This document shows positions 39,076 to 51,495 of a stretch of DNA of 64,000 bases, in pieces. The notes beneath the pieces are model-generated. The model did not search any database and was not told the DNA's origin. It worked only from the letters and a program-made list of their open reading frames with translations. Origin of the DNA: Acidobacteriota bacterium (lineage in GTDB: Bacteria; Acidobacteriota; Vicinamibacteria; Vicinamibacterales; SCN-69-37); assembly GCA_009694745.1 (NCBI GenBank), contig SHUF01000005.1, positions 35,541 through 99,540 of the forward strand. The letters run 5' to 3'. Every line of letters starts with the position of its first letter. The stretch's first letter is position 1. A program made the position numbers and the translations under genes.

Positions 39076-39536
39076 ATGCGCATCGCGATTGGCGCCGATC
39101 ATGCGGGAGTCACGCTCAAGGATGAACTCGTGCTCCTGCTTGAGGCTCGAAACCTGGCGTACACCGACTTCGGCACACAGGGTCCCGAATCCGTGGACTA
39201 TCCCGACATTGCCGCCGACGTGTCGCGTGCGGTCGCGTCGGGCGCGTACGACCGCGGCGTGCTCGTGTGCGGCTCGGGCATCGGCATGGCGATCGCCGCC
39301 AACAAGATTCCGGGCATCCGCGCCGCGTCAGTGACCGAACTCGAAGCGGCCAGGCTCAGCCGCAGTCACAACGACGCCAACGTGCTCACCCTTGGCGCCA
39401 GGCTCACGCCCCTGGCACTGGCTCAGCAGATCGTGACAACCTTTCTTGAGACTCCATTCGAAGGCGGCCGACACGAGCGCCGCGTCAACAAACTGACCCA
39501 ACTGGATGGCGCCGCGCCAAAAAGAAATCATCTGGA

Positions 39537-39540
<4 letters not shown>
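39076..39540 (+). CDS. rpiB: Ribose-5-phosphate isomerase B
   Basis: [57 protein letters not shown]. Confidence 0.95.
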
Positions 39541-40786
<1,246 letters not shown>

Positions 40787-40790
<4 letters not shown>

Positions 40791-42724
40791 CGACCCGCGT
40801 CGCCGACGTCTTTGCCGACAACGGGCCGCTGGCTCGCAGCGACGACGCGTTCGAAGCACGCCCGGGGCAACGCGAACTGGCCGCGCGCGTGGCCGACACC
40901 TTCGAGAACGGCGGTGTCCTCATCGCCGAAGCCGGAACAGGGACGGGAAAAACCCTGGCGTACCTCGTCCCGGCAGTGCTCTCGGGTCGCCGCGTACTGG
41001 TCTCAACCGGCACACGTAACTTGCAGGACCAGATCTTCTACAAGGACATTCCCGCGCTGGCGCGCGCGCTTGGCGTGGAACTGCGTGCGGCCTACATGAA
41101 GGGCCGCGCCAACTACCTGTGTCGCCACCGCTACGACCGCCTGCAGGAGGTGCGCGGCTCGCTGGGTGAAGAAGAACAGCGTTGGCTCGACACCCTGGCC
41201 GAGTGGTTGCCCGAGACCCAGACCGGCGACCGTGCGGAGTTGACGGATATGCCCGACAGCTTCCCGTTCTGGACGGAGCTGACGGCGACGAGTGACCAGT
41301 GTCTGGGCCGCGAGTGCCCGCAATACGCCGACTGTTTCATCACCCGCATGCGCGAGCGCGCCGACGAGGCCAACGTCATCGTCGTAAACCACCACCTGCT
41401 GTGCGCGGATGCATCCGTCCGGCAAGGTGACTTCGGCGCGGTGATTCCGACCTGCGATCTGGCGGTGATCGACGAAGCCCACCAGCTCGAAGATGTGGTG
41501 ACGCAATATTTCGGGCTGGTCTTCAGCACCCATCGTCTCGACGAATTCGTGCGCGACGCCACGCAGGCGATGGCGTCCATTCCGGCCGAACAGGGCAAAA
41601 GCGCCGTCGGGGTCCATCACGCCATTGGTGATGTGGAACGTGCGGGACGCCGGCTGTTTGATCGCGCGCGGCTGGAGGCGACGCGTGAGCGTGGCGGCGA
41701 CCGCACCACGCTGACGCCAGATTCCGCAGCCCGGATGAACCACGAAGGCACCGTGATGCGGGAAGAATTGCAGCGGCTGTGTGGCGCGATGGCAGCGTGC
41801 GAGCCAGTGCCGGAGGACCTGAAGGCCATCATAGCTCGCGCCGTCGCGATGCGCGAGGACGTGCGTGTGCTGTTGGCGGTGGACGACCCGGCGTTTGTCC
41901 ACTTCCTCGAAGCTCGGGGCCGGGGCCTGGCTCTGCGCGCCGCGCCAATTGACGTGGCGGCACTCGTGCGCGAAAAGGTGATTGGCGACCGAAGCGCCAC
42001 CGTGCTCACCTCGGCCACGCTCACCGTCGCCGGCTCGTTCGACTACGTGCAGGGCCGGCTCGGCCTCACGACGGCTCGCAACGTGCGCCTCCCTTCCGAG
42101 TTCGACTTCCGCACGCAGGCGCTGCTCTACCTGCCGCCGGACATGCCCGATCCGCGGTCGCCCGAGTTCAACCGCGCCGCTGCAGGAGTCGTGGCGGAAC
42201 TGCTTGAGCGGTCGCGTGGCCGTGCGTTTGTGCTGTTCACGTCCTACGCCGCCATGCGCGATGTCTACGAGCAGGTGGCGCCCCATGTGCCATGGCCGCT
42301 GTTGTTGCAGGGCACGGCGCCGCGGCCCGCCCTCCTGCGCGACTTCAGGAACACGCCGAATGCCGTGCTGTTTGCCACCACCAGCTTCTGGCAGGGCGTG
42401 GATGTGGCGGGCGAGGCGCTCAGTTGCGTGATCATCGATCGCCTCCCGTTTGCCTCTCCGGGCGACCCACTGGTGGCCGCCCGAATCGCCGCAATCGAGG
42501 CCGCCGGGGGGCATCCCTTCCACGACTACCAGGTCCCGCTGGCCACCCTCGCCCTGCTTCAGGGCATGGGCCGGCTCATCCGCACTCAATCGGATCGTGG
42601 TGTACTTGCGGTGCTCGACCCACGGCTCAGCCGCATGGCGTACGGCCGCCGCTTCCTGGCCTCCTTTCCGCCAGTGCCTGTCACCCGGGACCTCGACGCG
42701 GTCAGCCGGATGTTCCTGGCCTGA
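40787..42724 (+). CDS. dinG: DinG/XPD-family ATP-dependent DNA helicase
   Basis: [92 protein letters not shown]. Start uncertain (no ATG/GTG near glyA stop; CTG at 40787 possible). Confidence 0.87.
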
Positions 42725-42768
42725 CGGGCCGATCGGATCACGTATAAAATAGGGAGCGGAGGACGCCC

Positions 42769-43758
42769 ATGGTTCGTCAGTCACTTCGTCGCGGTTGGAT
42801 GGTGAGCGCCATCGCTCTTGTGTTGCTGGTTTCGGCCACTTCAGCCTATGGACAGGCGCAGGGGTCGCTGCGGGGACTGGTCACAGACGAGGCCGGACAG
42901 GGTGTGCCCGAAGCCGAAGTCGTCATGAACTACATCGGCGACGTGGAAATCACGGTCACGCTCAAGACCAACATCCGCGGCGAATTCACACGCGCCGGTT
43001 TGCGCACCGGCCAATGGAAGATGACGGCGACCAAAGGTGAGCTGGCGGGCTCGCAGACCGTGCGGGTCAGTATCAACGAAATGACACGTGTCGCGACCCT
43101 GATCATCAAGGTGCCGACAAAGAGCGGAGCGACGGATACGTCCGCCATGACCGCCAAGGAAGTCGAAGCGCGCAACAAGCTGATGGCTACCATGCAGGCC
43201 GAGTTTGACGCAGGCGTGGCCGCTATCGCTACGTCGCCCGACGACGCCATCGCCAAGCTCCTCGTCGTCGCGGGACAGATTCCCAATTGCGCCATCTGTC
43301 ACGCGAAGGTCGGCGACGCGCACACCAAGAAGGGCGATCAGGCCGCCGCAGAGGCCGCCTACCAAGAGGCGATCAAGCTGGACCCGAAGCTGGCCGACCC
43401 GTACGCCGCCCTGGCCATCCTCTACAACCAGCAGAAGAAGTTCGACGAAGCGAGCGCCATGAGCATCAAGGCGAACGAGTTGCTGGGTGCGTCGGCCACC
43501 GGCGGAGATCCGGCGGCCCTTTACAACCAGGGCATCATCATGTGGAATGCGGGCAAATTCCCGGAAGCCAAGGCTGAATTCGAGAAGGTCATCAAGCTCG
43601 ACCCGAAGATGGCCGAAGCCCACTTCCGCTTGGGCATGGCGAACCTCAACCTGGGCCAGCTGCCTGATGCCGCGAAGGCCTTTGAGGAATACCTGAAGAT
43701 TGCGCCCACCGGCGAAAACGCCGAGATGGCGAAGGCGATTCTGAAACAGATCAAGTAG
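42769..43758 (+). CDS. Secreted TPR protein with carboxypeptidase-regulatory-like N-terminal domain
   Basis: Signal peptide; GSLRGLVTDEAGQGVPEAEVVM...; TPR-like repeats; SD GGAGGA. Confidence 0.82.
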   Translation: MVRQSLRRGWMVSAIALVLLVSATSAYGQAQGSLRGLVTDEAGQGVPEAEVVMNYIGDVEITVTLKTNIRGEFTRAGLRTGQWKMTATKGELAGSQTVRVSINEMTRVATLIIKVPTKSGATDTSAMTAKEVEARNKLMATMQAEFDAGVAAIATSPDDAIAKLLVVAGQIPNCAICHAKVGDAHTKKGDQAAAEAAYQEAIKLDPKLADPYAALAILYNQQKKFDEASAMSIKANELLGASATGGDPAALYNQGIIMWNAGKFPEAKAEFEKVIKLDPKMAEAHFRLGMANLNLGQLPDAAKAFEEYLKIAPTGENAEMAKAILKQIK

Positions 43759-43759
43759 C

Positions 43760-44488
43760 ATGTCCGGCCCTGCGCTGGACGCCGACATCGCACACAATCT
43801 GGCCACGGTGCGCCGCCGCCTTGAAGGCGCGGCGCACCGGTCCCATCGTCCCCCAGGCAGCCTTCGGCTGATTGCCGTCTCAAAGACCTTCCCCGTCGAA
43901 GCCGTGTTTGCGGCCGCCCGGGCCGGCCAGCAGGACTTTGGCGAGAATCGCGTCCAGGAAGGCCTGGATAAGGCGGCCGCCACCGCGACGCTCGGACTGA
44001 CGTGGCATTTGATCGGACACCTCCAGTCCAACAAGGCCAAGAAAGCCGCGGCGGCGTTTCACTGGATTCACTCCATCGACTCAATCGACCTCCTGAAGAA
44101 AGTGGATGCCGGAGCCGTAGACGCCGGAACGCGTCCGCAGATCCTGCTGCAGGTTGATCTCGCGCATGAAGCGACCAAGTTTGGCGCGGACCGCGGCGGT
44201 GTGGAAGAACTCGCGCGTGCCGCACTCGCCTGTCGGGCTGTTGAACTGCGCGGCCTCATGACCGTGCCACCGATCGCCGAGGACCCGGAGGAGGCGCGCA
44301 CGTGGTTTCGTCAGCTGCGCGAACTCCGTGACGCGCTCGTCGCGCGTGGAGTGCCCGCCGCGTCTCTCGCGGAACTCTCCATGGGCATGAGTCACGACTG
44401 TGAAGTGGCCGTGGACGAGGGCGCCACCCTGGTGCGCGTCGGGACCGCCATCTTTGGGCGCCGCCCGCCGCCCGTGCCGCACGCGTGA
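43760..44488 (+). CDS. YggS/PLPBP family pyridoxal-phosphate homeostasis protein
   Basis: LIAVSKTFPVEAV, FGENRVQEGLDKA, WHLIGHLQSNKAKKA, LSMGMSHDCEVAVDEGATLVRVGTAIFG. Confidence 0.95.
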   Translation: MSGPALDADIAHNLATVRRRLEGAAHRSHRPPGSLRLIAVSKTFPVEAVFAAARAGQQDFGENRVQEGLDKAAATATLGLTWHLIGHLQSNKAKKAAAAFHWIHSIDSIDLLKKVDAGAVDAGTRPQILLQVDLAHEATKFGADRGGVEELARAALACRAVELRGLMTVPPIAEDPEEARTWFRQLRELRDALVARGVPAASLAELSMGMSHDCEVAVDEGATLVRVGTAIFGRRPPPVPHA

Positions 44489-45729
44489 ATGTTATGGCCG
44501 TCACTCTGTTGATCGAACATCTCGACCAGCTGTACACCGTGGCGGGTGACGGACCGCGCGCGGGCAGACGACAAGGCGACATTGCACCCGTGGCGGATGG
44601 CGCTGTCGCGTGCGACGGCGCCACCATCGTGGCGACCGGCACCACCGCGGAAGTGCGTGCTCGGATCACGCTCAGTCCGCAGGCGACTGTCGTGGATGGT
44701 CGCGGAAAGTCACTCGTACCTGGGTTTGTGGATCCGCACACACACGTGGTATTCGCCGGCGACCGCCGCGACGAACTTCGTCGGCGACTCGGCGGTGCCA
44801 CGTACTCCGAGATCGCGGCGGCCGGAGGCGGCATCCTGTCCACCGTGCGGGCCACGCGCGCGGCCTCAGACGATGAGCTTGCGGCCCAGACCACTGTTCG
44901 ATTGGCCGAGATGCTGCGTCAGGGCACCACGACCGCAGAAGCCAAGAGCGGCTATGGCCTCGATACCGCCACCGAAGTCCGCATGCTCCGCGTGGTCGCC
45001 CGCCTGAACACCACGCAGCCCATCGAGCTTGTGCCCACCTTCATCGGCGCACACGAGATCCCGCCAGAGTTCCGCGGCCGCCAGGCCGACTATGTGCGCC
45101 TCGTGATCGACGAGATGATTCCTGCTGCCGCGCCTCACGCGGAATGGTGCGACGTGTTCTGCGATCGCGGGTTCTTCACGCCCGAAGAATCCACCGCCAT
45201 TCTCGAGGCCGGCGCACGCGCCGGGATGAAGCCACGCATCCACGCCGACGAACTTGCCGCCAGCGGTGGCCCTCAGGTGGCGGCCGCCGTCCGCGCGCGG
45301 TCGGCCGATCACCTGGTGCGTGTGGACGCCGACGGCATCGAGGCCTTGCGAGCTGGCAGTGTCATCGCCACACTGCTGCCCTGCGCGGCCTTCCACCTTA
45401 AACTGGGCCAGTTTGCGCCGGCGCGCGATCTCATTGCCGCCGAGGTTCCCGTGGCTCTTGCGACCGACGTCAATCCCGGCGGCGGCCTTTCGCCATCCAT
45501 GCCGTTTGCGATCGCGCTCGCCTGTTTTGCGATGCACCTGACATTCGAGGAAGCGCTGGTCGCCGCGACAATCAATACGGCGGCGTCCCTCGACCGCCAG
45601 CATGTGGTGGGCAGTCTCGAGCCGGGCAAACAGTTCGACGCGGTGCTGGTCCATGGCCCCGCCGTCAATCTCCTGCGCGTGAATGCGGCGCCGATCGCCG
45701 GCGTCTACAAGAAGGGTGTCTTATGTTGA
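44485..45729 (+). CDS. hutI: Imidazolonepropionase
   Basis: LVPGFVDPHTHVVFAGDRRDELRRRLGGATYSEIAAAGGGILSTVRATR; KSGYGLDTATEVRMLRV. Confidence 0.95.
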   Translation: MNVMAVTLLIEHLDQLYTVAGDGPRAGRRQGDIAPVADGAVACDGATIVATGTTAEVRARITLSPQATVVDGRGKSLVPGFVDPHTHVVFAGDRRDELRRRLGGATYSEIAAAGGGILSTVRATRAASDDELAAQTTVRLAEMLRQGTTTAEAKSGYGLDTATEVRMLRVVARLNTTQPIELVPTFIGAHEIPPEFRGRQADYVRLVIDEMIPAAAPHAEWCDVFCDRGFFTPEESTAILEAGARAGMKPRIHADELAASGGPQVAAAVRARSADHLVRVDADGIEALRAGSVIATLLPCAAFHLKLGQFAPARDLIAAEVPVALATDVNPGGGLSPSMPFAIALACFAMHLTFEEALVAATINTAASLDRQHVVGSLEPGKQFDAVLVHGPAVNLLRVNAAPIAGVYKKGVLC

Positions 45730-46334
45730 TCGATCGCACTATCACCAGCTTGCTTGAAGCCATCAGCGCCGCGGACCCGGCGCCGGGCGGAGGGTCGGCC
45801 GCCGCGCTGGTCGGCGCCACCGGAACGGCGCTGCTGGTCATGGTCACCGGCATGCCCAAGTCGCGCACCAACGCGATCGCGGAACGCGAGGCCCTCGACT
45901 CCGCGCACACAGAATTGCTCCGCCTGCGCGATGAGTTGGCTTCGCTGGTGGATCGCGACGCGTCGGCATACGACCTCGTGGTGGCGGCCTTCCGGAAGCC
46001 CAAGGCCACCGACGCAGAGAAGCTTGAACGCAAGGCGGCGATTCAAGACGCCACACGGGTCGCCACCGAAGTGCCGCTCGAGACGATTCGGGCGTGCGTG
46101 CGCGCAATGCAGGAAGGCCGCGCCGCGGCCGCATACGGCAACCCCTCGGCGGCCAGCGACGTGAAGGTCGGCTACCGGCTGCTGCTGGCCGCCGCGGAAG
46201 GCGCGCTCGACAATGTCGATATCAATCTTGGCGGGTTGACGGACACGGCATTGCAGACGGCCATTCGCGAGGAGTCGGCGCAGTTGATGCGCGACGCCCG
46301 CACGCTGCTGACCGAGGTCATTCCCGTGGGATGA
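45723..46334 (+). CDS. Stand-alone formiminotransferase-cyclodeaminase C-terminal domain protein (FtcD_C/FchA-like)
   Basis: SLLEAISAADPAPGGGSAAALVGATGTALLVMVTGM...RDASAYDLVVAAFRKPK...GNPSAASDVKVGYRLLLAAAEGALDNVDINLG. Confidence 0.9.
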   Translation: MLIDRTITSLLEAISAADPAPGGGSAAALVGATGTALLVMVTGMPKSRTNAIAEREALDSAHTELLRLRDELASLVDRDASAYDLVVAAFRKPKATDAEKLERKAAIQDATRVATEVPLETIRACVRAMQEGRAAAAYGNPSAASDVKVGYRLLLAAAEGALDNVDINLGGLTDTALQTAIREESAQLMRDARTLLTEVIPVG

Positions 46335-46964
46335 CTATTTGACGGAATCGAACAGGCGCTCGAATCGCGTGCCCTGCAGCATGTGCGTGAGCGACCCGCC
46401 ATCTTCGAACGAGAAGTAGATGAACAACGCCCGGCCCTTGACATAGTGCGCCGGCAGGAATCCCCAATACCGGCTGTCCTGCGAATTGTCGCGGTTGTCG
46501 CCCATCATGAAGTACTGCAACGGCGGCACGGTCACCGGGCCGTAGAACTCACGTAGATCCTGCGTCACTCCCGCAGACTCCGACGGCGGCTCCGACAGGT
46601 GCGCGTAGCTCTCCGCCAGCGGCGTCCCGTTGATATACATCGTCTTGCGGCGCAGCTCCAGGCGGTCGCCAGGCAGGCCAATCACACGCTTGATGAAATC
46701 GCGCTCGGGTTCGTCCGGGTACTTGAACACCACGATGTCGCCGCGCCGGATCTCGCGACCGGGCACCACCAGCCGCTCGAGGCCGGTCGCCGACGGCGCA
46801 AAGATCATTTTGTTGACGATGAGATGGTCGCCGATGAGGAGGTTCGGCTCCATGGAGCCCGTGGGAATCTTGAACGCCTGGAAGACCCAGGTCCGCACAA
46901 ACAGCGCCAGGACGACCGCGATGATCAAGGACTCGGAGTACTCGCGCACCACGGACTTCTTCAT
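46335..46964 (-). CDS. lepB: Signal peptidase I
   Basis: [82 protein letters not shown] overlap with lepA stop. Confidence 0.96.
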   Translation of the reverse strand: MKKSVVREYSESLIIAVVLALFVRTWVFQAFKIPTGSMEPNLLIGDHLIVNKMIFAPSATGLERLVVPGREIRRGDIVVFKYPDEPERDFIKRVIGLPGDRLELRRKTMYINGTPLAESYAHLSEPPSESAGVTQDLREFYGPVTVPPLQYFMMGDNRDNSQDSRYWGFLPAHYVKGRALFIYFSFEDGGSLTHMLQGTRFERLFDSVK

Positions 46965-48766
46965 GACTCGGTTCCGACCTTGAGCACCGCCAGAAACGCT
47001 TCCTGCGGGATCTCGACGCGGCCCACCCGCTTCATGCGCTTCTTGCCTTCCTTCTGCTTCTCGAGCAACTTGCGCTTGCGCGAAATGTCGCCGCCGTAAC
47101 ACTTGGCCAGCACGTTCTTGCGGAGGGCACGCACGCTCTCACGCGCCACGATCCGGCTGCCAATCGCCGCCTGAATCGCGATGTCGAACATCTGCCTGGG
47201 AATCAGCTCCCGCATCTTCGCCGCCAGTAGGCGGCCACGGCTGTAGGCCGAGTCGGCGTGAAGGACCGTGGACAATGCGTCCACCGGCTCGCCATTCACC
47301 AGGATGTCGAGCCTGACAAGCGACGCTTCCTGGTAGCCGATGACGTGATAGTCGAGCGACGCGTAGCCGCGCGACACGGTCTTGAGCCGGTCATAAAAAT
47401 CGAGCACCACTTCATTAAACGGCAACTCGTAGGTGATGACCACGCGGTCCGATTTGAGGTACTCCATCCCCTTCTGGACGCCGCGCTTCTCCTGACACAA
47501 CTCCAGGATGGCGCCCACATGCGCCGCCGGAGTCAGCATCGTCGCCTTGATGATTGGCTCTTCGAATTTCTGGATGCGGCCCGGGTCTGGCAGCTTTGAA
47601 GGACTGTCGATTTCCTGGACGACCCCGTCGGTGGTGGTCACGCGATAGAGCACGCCTGGCGCGGTGGTGACCAGGTCCATGTTGTATTCGCGCTCGAGGC
47701 GTTCCTGCACAATTTCCATATGCAGCAACCCCAGGAACCCGCAGCGGAAACCGAAGCCCAACGCCACCGATGTTTCAGGCTCGAAGAAAAACGCCGAGTC
47801 GTTCAGGCGCAGCTTCTCCATCGCCTCGCGCAGTTCCGAATACTGCGAACTCTCCACCGGGTAGAGCCCGGCGAACACCATGGGCTTGAGTTCCTTGAAT
47901 CCGGGGAAGGGCGTGGTGGCCGGAACAGCCGCGTCGGTGATGGTGTCGCCCACCTTGGCGTCGGCCACGTTCTTGATGTTGGCTACCACGAAGCCGGCCT
48001 CACCGACGCCGAGCGACAACACCGGAATGGGCTTGGGTGAAAAGGCGCCCAGTTCATCAATCTGCAGGTCGATGCCCGCATTCATCAGGCGGATCTTCTG
48101 GCCGGGCTTCATCGTGCCGTCGATGACGCGCGTCAGGATGACCACGCCCCGATACGCGTCGTACCAGGAGTCAAAAATCAGGGCTTTGAGCGGCGCATCG
48201 GGGTTGCCCGCCGGCGGCGGCAGGCGATGGACGATGGCTTCCAGGATTTCGTGGACGCCCAGGCCCTGCTTCGCGCTGGCCAGGATCGCGCCGTCGGCGT
48301 CCAGGCCGATGATCTCTTCGATCTGGCGCTTCGCTTCTTCGGGCTGGGCGCTTGGCAGGTCGATCTTGTTGATGACCGGGATGATTTCGAGGTTGTTCTC
48401 GATCGCCAGATAGGCGTTGGCCAGCGTCTGCGCCTCCACCCCCTGCGAGGCGTCCACCAGCAGCAGCGCGCCCTCGCACGCGGCAAGCGAGCGCGTGACC
48501 TCGTAGGAAAAGTCCACGTGCCCGGGTGTGTCGATCAGGTTCAGCACGTATGCCTGGCCGTTGTCGGCCGTGTAGTTCAGGCGGACGGCGTGGGCCTTGA
48601 TCGTGATGCCGCGCTCGCGCTCGAGGTCCATCGAGTCCAGCACCTGGGCTTCCATCTCCCTGGCCTGGAGCGCGCCGGTGGCCTCGAGAAAGCGGTCTGC
48701 AAGCGTGGACTTGCCGTGATCGATGTGCGCGATGATCGAAAAATTGCGAATGAAGCGTTGATCCAT
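46961..48766 (-). CDS. lepA: Elongation factor 4 (LepA)
   Basis: [92 protein letters not shown]. Confidence 0.98.
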   Translation of the reverse strand: MDQRFIRNFSIIAHIDHGKSTLADRFLEATGALQAREMEAQVLDSMDLERERGITIKAHAVRLNYTADNGQAYVLNLIDTPGHVDFSYEVTRSLAACEGALLLVDASQGVEAQTLANAYLAIENNLEIIPVINKIDLPSAQPEEAKRQIEEIIGLDADGAILASAKQGLGVHEILEAIVHRLPPPAGNPDAPLKALIFDSWYDAYRGVVILTRVIDGTMKPGQKIRLMNAGIDLQIDELGAFSPKPIPVLSLGVGEAGFVVANIKNVADAKVGDTITDAAVPATTPFPGFKELKPMVFAGLYPVESSQYSELREAMEKLRLNDSAFFFEPETSVALGFGFRCGFLGLLHMEIVQERLEREYNMDLVTTAPGVLYRVTTTDGVVQEIDSPSKLPDPGRIQKFEEPIIKATMLTPAAHVGAILELCQEKRGVQKGMEYLKSDRVVITYELPFNEVVLDFYDRLKTVSRGYASLDYHVIGYQEASLVRLDILVNGEPVDALSTVLHADSAYSRGRLLAAKMRELIPRQMFDIAIQAAIGSRIVARESVRALRKNVLAKCYGGDISRKRKLLEKQKEGKKRMKRVGRVEIPQEAFLAVLKVGTES

Positions 48767-48790
48767 GTGGTGCGGTCGTATCAGCGGGCG

Positions 48791-49945
48791 TTAACGCTGA
48801 TCAAGCGGCAACACCGGTTGCGGATACGCCGGGCCGATGTATTCGGTCCTCGGGCGAATGAGCCTGTTGTTCGCGTATTGTTCCAGCACGTGCGCGGTCC
48901 AGCCGCTGATGCGGCTGACGGCAAAAATCGGGGTATACAGCGCGATGGGAATGCCCAGCGAGTAAAACATCGACGCTGAATAAAAATCCACGTTCGGATT
49001 CAGGCCCTTGTCACCCTTGACGACCTGCTCGATCCGCTCCGACATCGCGAACCACTGCGGCTGGCCGGCCTTCTCGCCAATCGACTTCGAGAAGCGGCGC
49101 AGGTGTGTGGCGCGGGGATCTTCCGTGTGGTACACGCGGTGCCCGAAGCCCGAGATCTTCTCCTTGCGGGCGAGTTTGGCGCGCACGTATTCGCCGGCGC
49201 GTTCCACACCGGCATCCTGGCCGATGTCGAGCAGCATCTTCATGACCTCGGCGTTGGCGCCGCCGTGCAGCGGGCCCTTGAGCGCGCCGATCGCCCCGAC
49301 GATGGCCGAGTGCAGGTCGGTGAGCGTGGCCGCAGAGACGCGGGCCGCAAACGTGGAGGCGTTCAGTTCGTGGTCGGCATGCAGCACCAGCGACACGTCG
49401 AACGCCCGGGCGGCAAGCGCCGACGGGCGCGTGCCCGTGAGCATGTACAGGAAGTTGGCCGCGTGGCCAAGCGCCGGATCGGGGTCGATCGCGCCGCCAC
49501 CAGCCGCCATACGGCCCCACGTGGCCACGAGCGATCCGATCTGGCCGGTCAGGCGCACGGCCTTGCGGTAGTTGGCTTGGGGCGTGTGGACGGCGGCGTC
49601 CTGGTCGTAGTGACCCAGCATGGACGTCAGCGTGCGAAGCGCATCCATGCCGTCTCCGGCCGGCAATGACTTCATGGCGCGAAGAATCGGCTCGGGTAGC
49701 CGGCGCGCCGAGTCGAGTTGCGTCTGCATGTCGCCCAGTTCAGCCCGGTTCGGCAGCCGGCGGTGCCACAGGAGGAAGCAGGTCTCCTCGAACGAGACGC
49801 CGTGGTCCATGTCGGCAAGGTCGTGAATGTCGTACCCGCAGTACGACAACACGCCGCGATCACCATCGATATAACAAATCGCCGACTCGCCGGCGACCAC
49901 ATCTTCCAGGCCGGCCTTGGCCTTCACTTCACTGACGGTACTCAT
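48791..49945 (-). CDS. Citrate synthase / 2-methylcitrate synthase family
   Basis: VLSYCGYDIHDLA, HADHELNASTFAAR, GPLHGGANAEVMKML, GFGHRVYHTEDPRATHLR, PRTEYIGP. Confidence 0.94.
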   Translation of the reverse strand: MSTVSEVKAKAGLEDVVAGESAICYIDGDRGVLSYCGYDIHDLADMDHGVSFEETCFLLWHRRLPNRAELGDMQTQLDSARRLPEPILRAMKSLPAGDGMDALRTLTSMLGHYDQDAAVHTPQANYRKAVRLTGQIGSLVATWGRMAAGGGAIDPDPALGHAANFLYMLTGTRPSALAARAFDVSLVLHADHELNASTFAARVSAATLTDLHSAIVGAIGALKGPLHGGANAEVMKMLLDIGQDAGVERAGEYVRAKLARKEKISGFGHRVYHTEDPRATHLRRFSKSIGEKAGQPQWFAMSERIEQVVKGDKGLNPNVDFYSASMFYSLGIPIALYTPIFAVSRISGWTAHVLEQYANNRLIRPRTEYIGPAYPQPVLPLDQR

Positions 49946-49973
49946 GATCCATCCCGACTGTTACCTAGGAGCC

Positions 49974-51464
49974 TCAGTCTGCAATCTTCGGCGCCTTCAC
50001 CATCACACCATCACCGAGCTGCTGCACGATCGACGTGAGCCCCACATACAGGAAGCCGAACTGGAACAGCAGGAGGAACGGCAGGGTGCCGTAAATGCCG
50101 TGGGCCAGCGCATAGACCACCGTCGCCGAAAAATAGAGGCCCAGCGCCAGCTCGATGATGGGCTGCACCGACATGGCCTGGTGGTATTTCTTGTTCTGCC
50201 AACCATCTTTGGACGTCGAGATGCCGTATTTCGCCGTCCGGGTGAATTCTCCGGGCGCGCCAAACAACGCTTCGAAGACCGCCTTCGTGTTGTTGACCGC
50301 GAGTCCAATCCCGATGGCCATCACGACGGGCAGGTACTTCACGCGCGTCATCCAGTCGGCGTACAGCTCGCGTTGTGACACCAGATAGAAATTGAACACC
50401 GACGCCGTGGCGACAAAGAACAGCGGCACGTCGATGAGCAACATCTCGGTCCAGCCCATGTTGTAACGCACGACCATAGCCGGGAACATCAGCACCGACA
50501 ACAGGCACATCAGCAGATAGTTGAAGTTCGCGGTCAGGTGGAAGAAGGCCTCGATCTTCACCTTGCGCGGCAGGTCGGAGGCCAGAATCGCGGGCAGCAC
50601 CTTGCGGCACGTCTGGATGCTGCCCTTCGCCCAGCGATGCTGCTGCGACTTGAACGCGTTCATTTCCACGGGCACTTCAGCCGGCGTCACGAGGTGGGGC
50701 AGGAAGAGGAAACGCCAGCCGCGCAACTGCGCTCGGTAACTGAGGTCCAGGTCTTCCGTGAGCGTGTCGTGCTGCCAGCCGCCGGCATCACCAATCGCCG
50801 TCCGGCGCCAGACGCCCGCCGTGCCATTGAAGTTGAAGAAACATCCCGCGCGATTGCGCCCGCCGTGTTCAAGCACGAAGTGGCCGTCGAGCAGGATGGC
50901 CTGGATCTTCGTGAGCAGGGAATAGTTCTGGTTGATGTGTCCCCAGCGCGCCTGGACGAGCGCCACCTTGGGGTCCTGGAAATACCCGACGGTCTTCATC
51001 AGAAAGTCGGTGGTCGGCACGAAGTCGGCGTCGAAAATCGCCACGAACTCGCCGTGCGCCACCTTCAACGCTTCGTCGAGCGCCCCGGCCTTGTAGCCCA
51101 CGCGGTTCGTCCGGTGCAGATACTTGATATCGAATCCGAGCGCCGCCTGGCGCTCCACGGCCGCCGCGGCGATCTCCCGGGTCTCATCGGTCGAATCGTC
51201 GAGCACCTGAATCTCGAGCCGGTCTTTCGGGTAGTCAATCTCGCAGACCGAGTCGATCAGCCGATCGGCCACGTACATTTCATTGAAGATCGGGAGCTGG
51301 ATGGTCACGACCGGCAGGTCCGTCATGGGCGGCGGAGGCCCTGGTACCCGGTCTTTGTTTTTCATGTACTCGTACACCAGGTAGTACCGGTGCCATCCGT
51401 AAATACCCAAGATGCTGAGGACAAAAAAATACGCGACGAGAATGAGTGTTTCGTATGGCTGCAT
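49974..51464 (-). CDS. Membrane glycosyltransferase family 2 (cellulose-synthase/CslA-like)
   Basis: VTIQLPIFNEMYVADRLIDSV, VLDDSTDET, FVAIFDADFVP, TLTEDLDLSYRAQLRGW, QQHRWAKGSIQ. Confidence 0.9.
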   Translation of the reverse strand: MQPYETLILVAYFFVLSILGIYGWHRYYLVYEYMKNKDRVPGPPPPMTDLPVVTIQLPIFNEMYVADRLIDSVCEIDYPKDRLEIQVLDDSTDETREIAAAAVERQAALGFDIKYLHRTNRVGYKAGALDEALKVAHGEFVAIFDADFVPTTDFLMKTVGYFQDPKVALVQARWGHINQNYSLLTKIQAILLDGHFVLEHGGRNRAGCFFNFNGTAGVWRRTAIGDAGGWQHDTLTEDLDLSYRAQLRGWRFLFLPHLVTPAEVPVEMNAFKSQQHRWAKGSIQTCRKVLPAILASDLPRKVKIEAFFHLTANFNYLLMCLLSVLMFPAMVVRYNMGWTEMLLIDVPLFFVATASVFNFYLVSQRELYADWMTRVKYLPVVMAIGIGLAVNNTKAVFEALFGAPGEFTRTAKYGISTSKDGWQNKKYHQAMSVQPIIELALGLYFSATVVYALAHGIYGTLPFLLLFQFGFLYVGLTSIVQQLGDGVMVKAPKIAD

Positions 51465-51495
51465 GGACTGGAACCTAGTCGCGGGATCTGACCCT

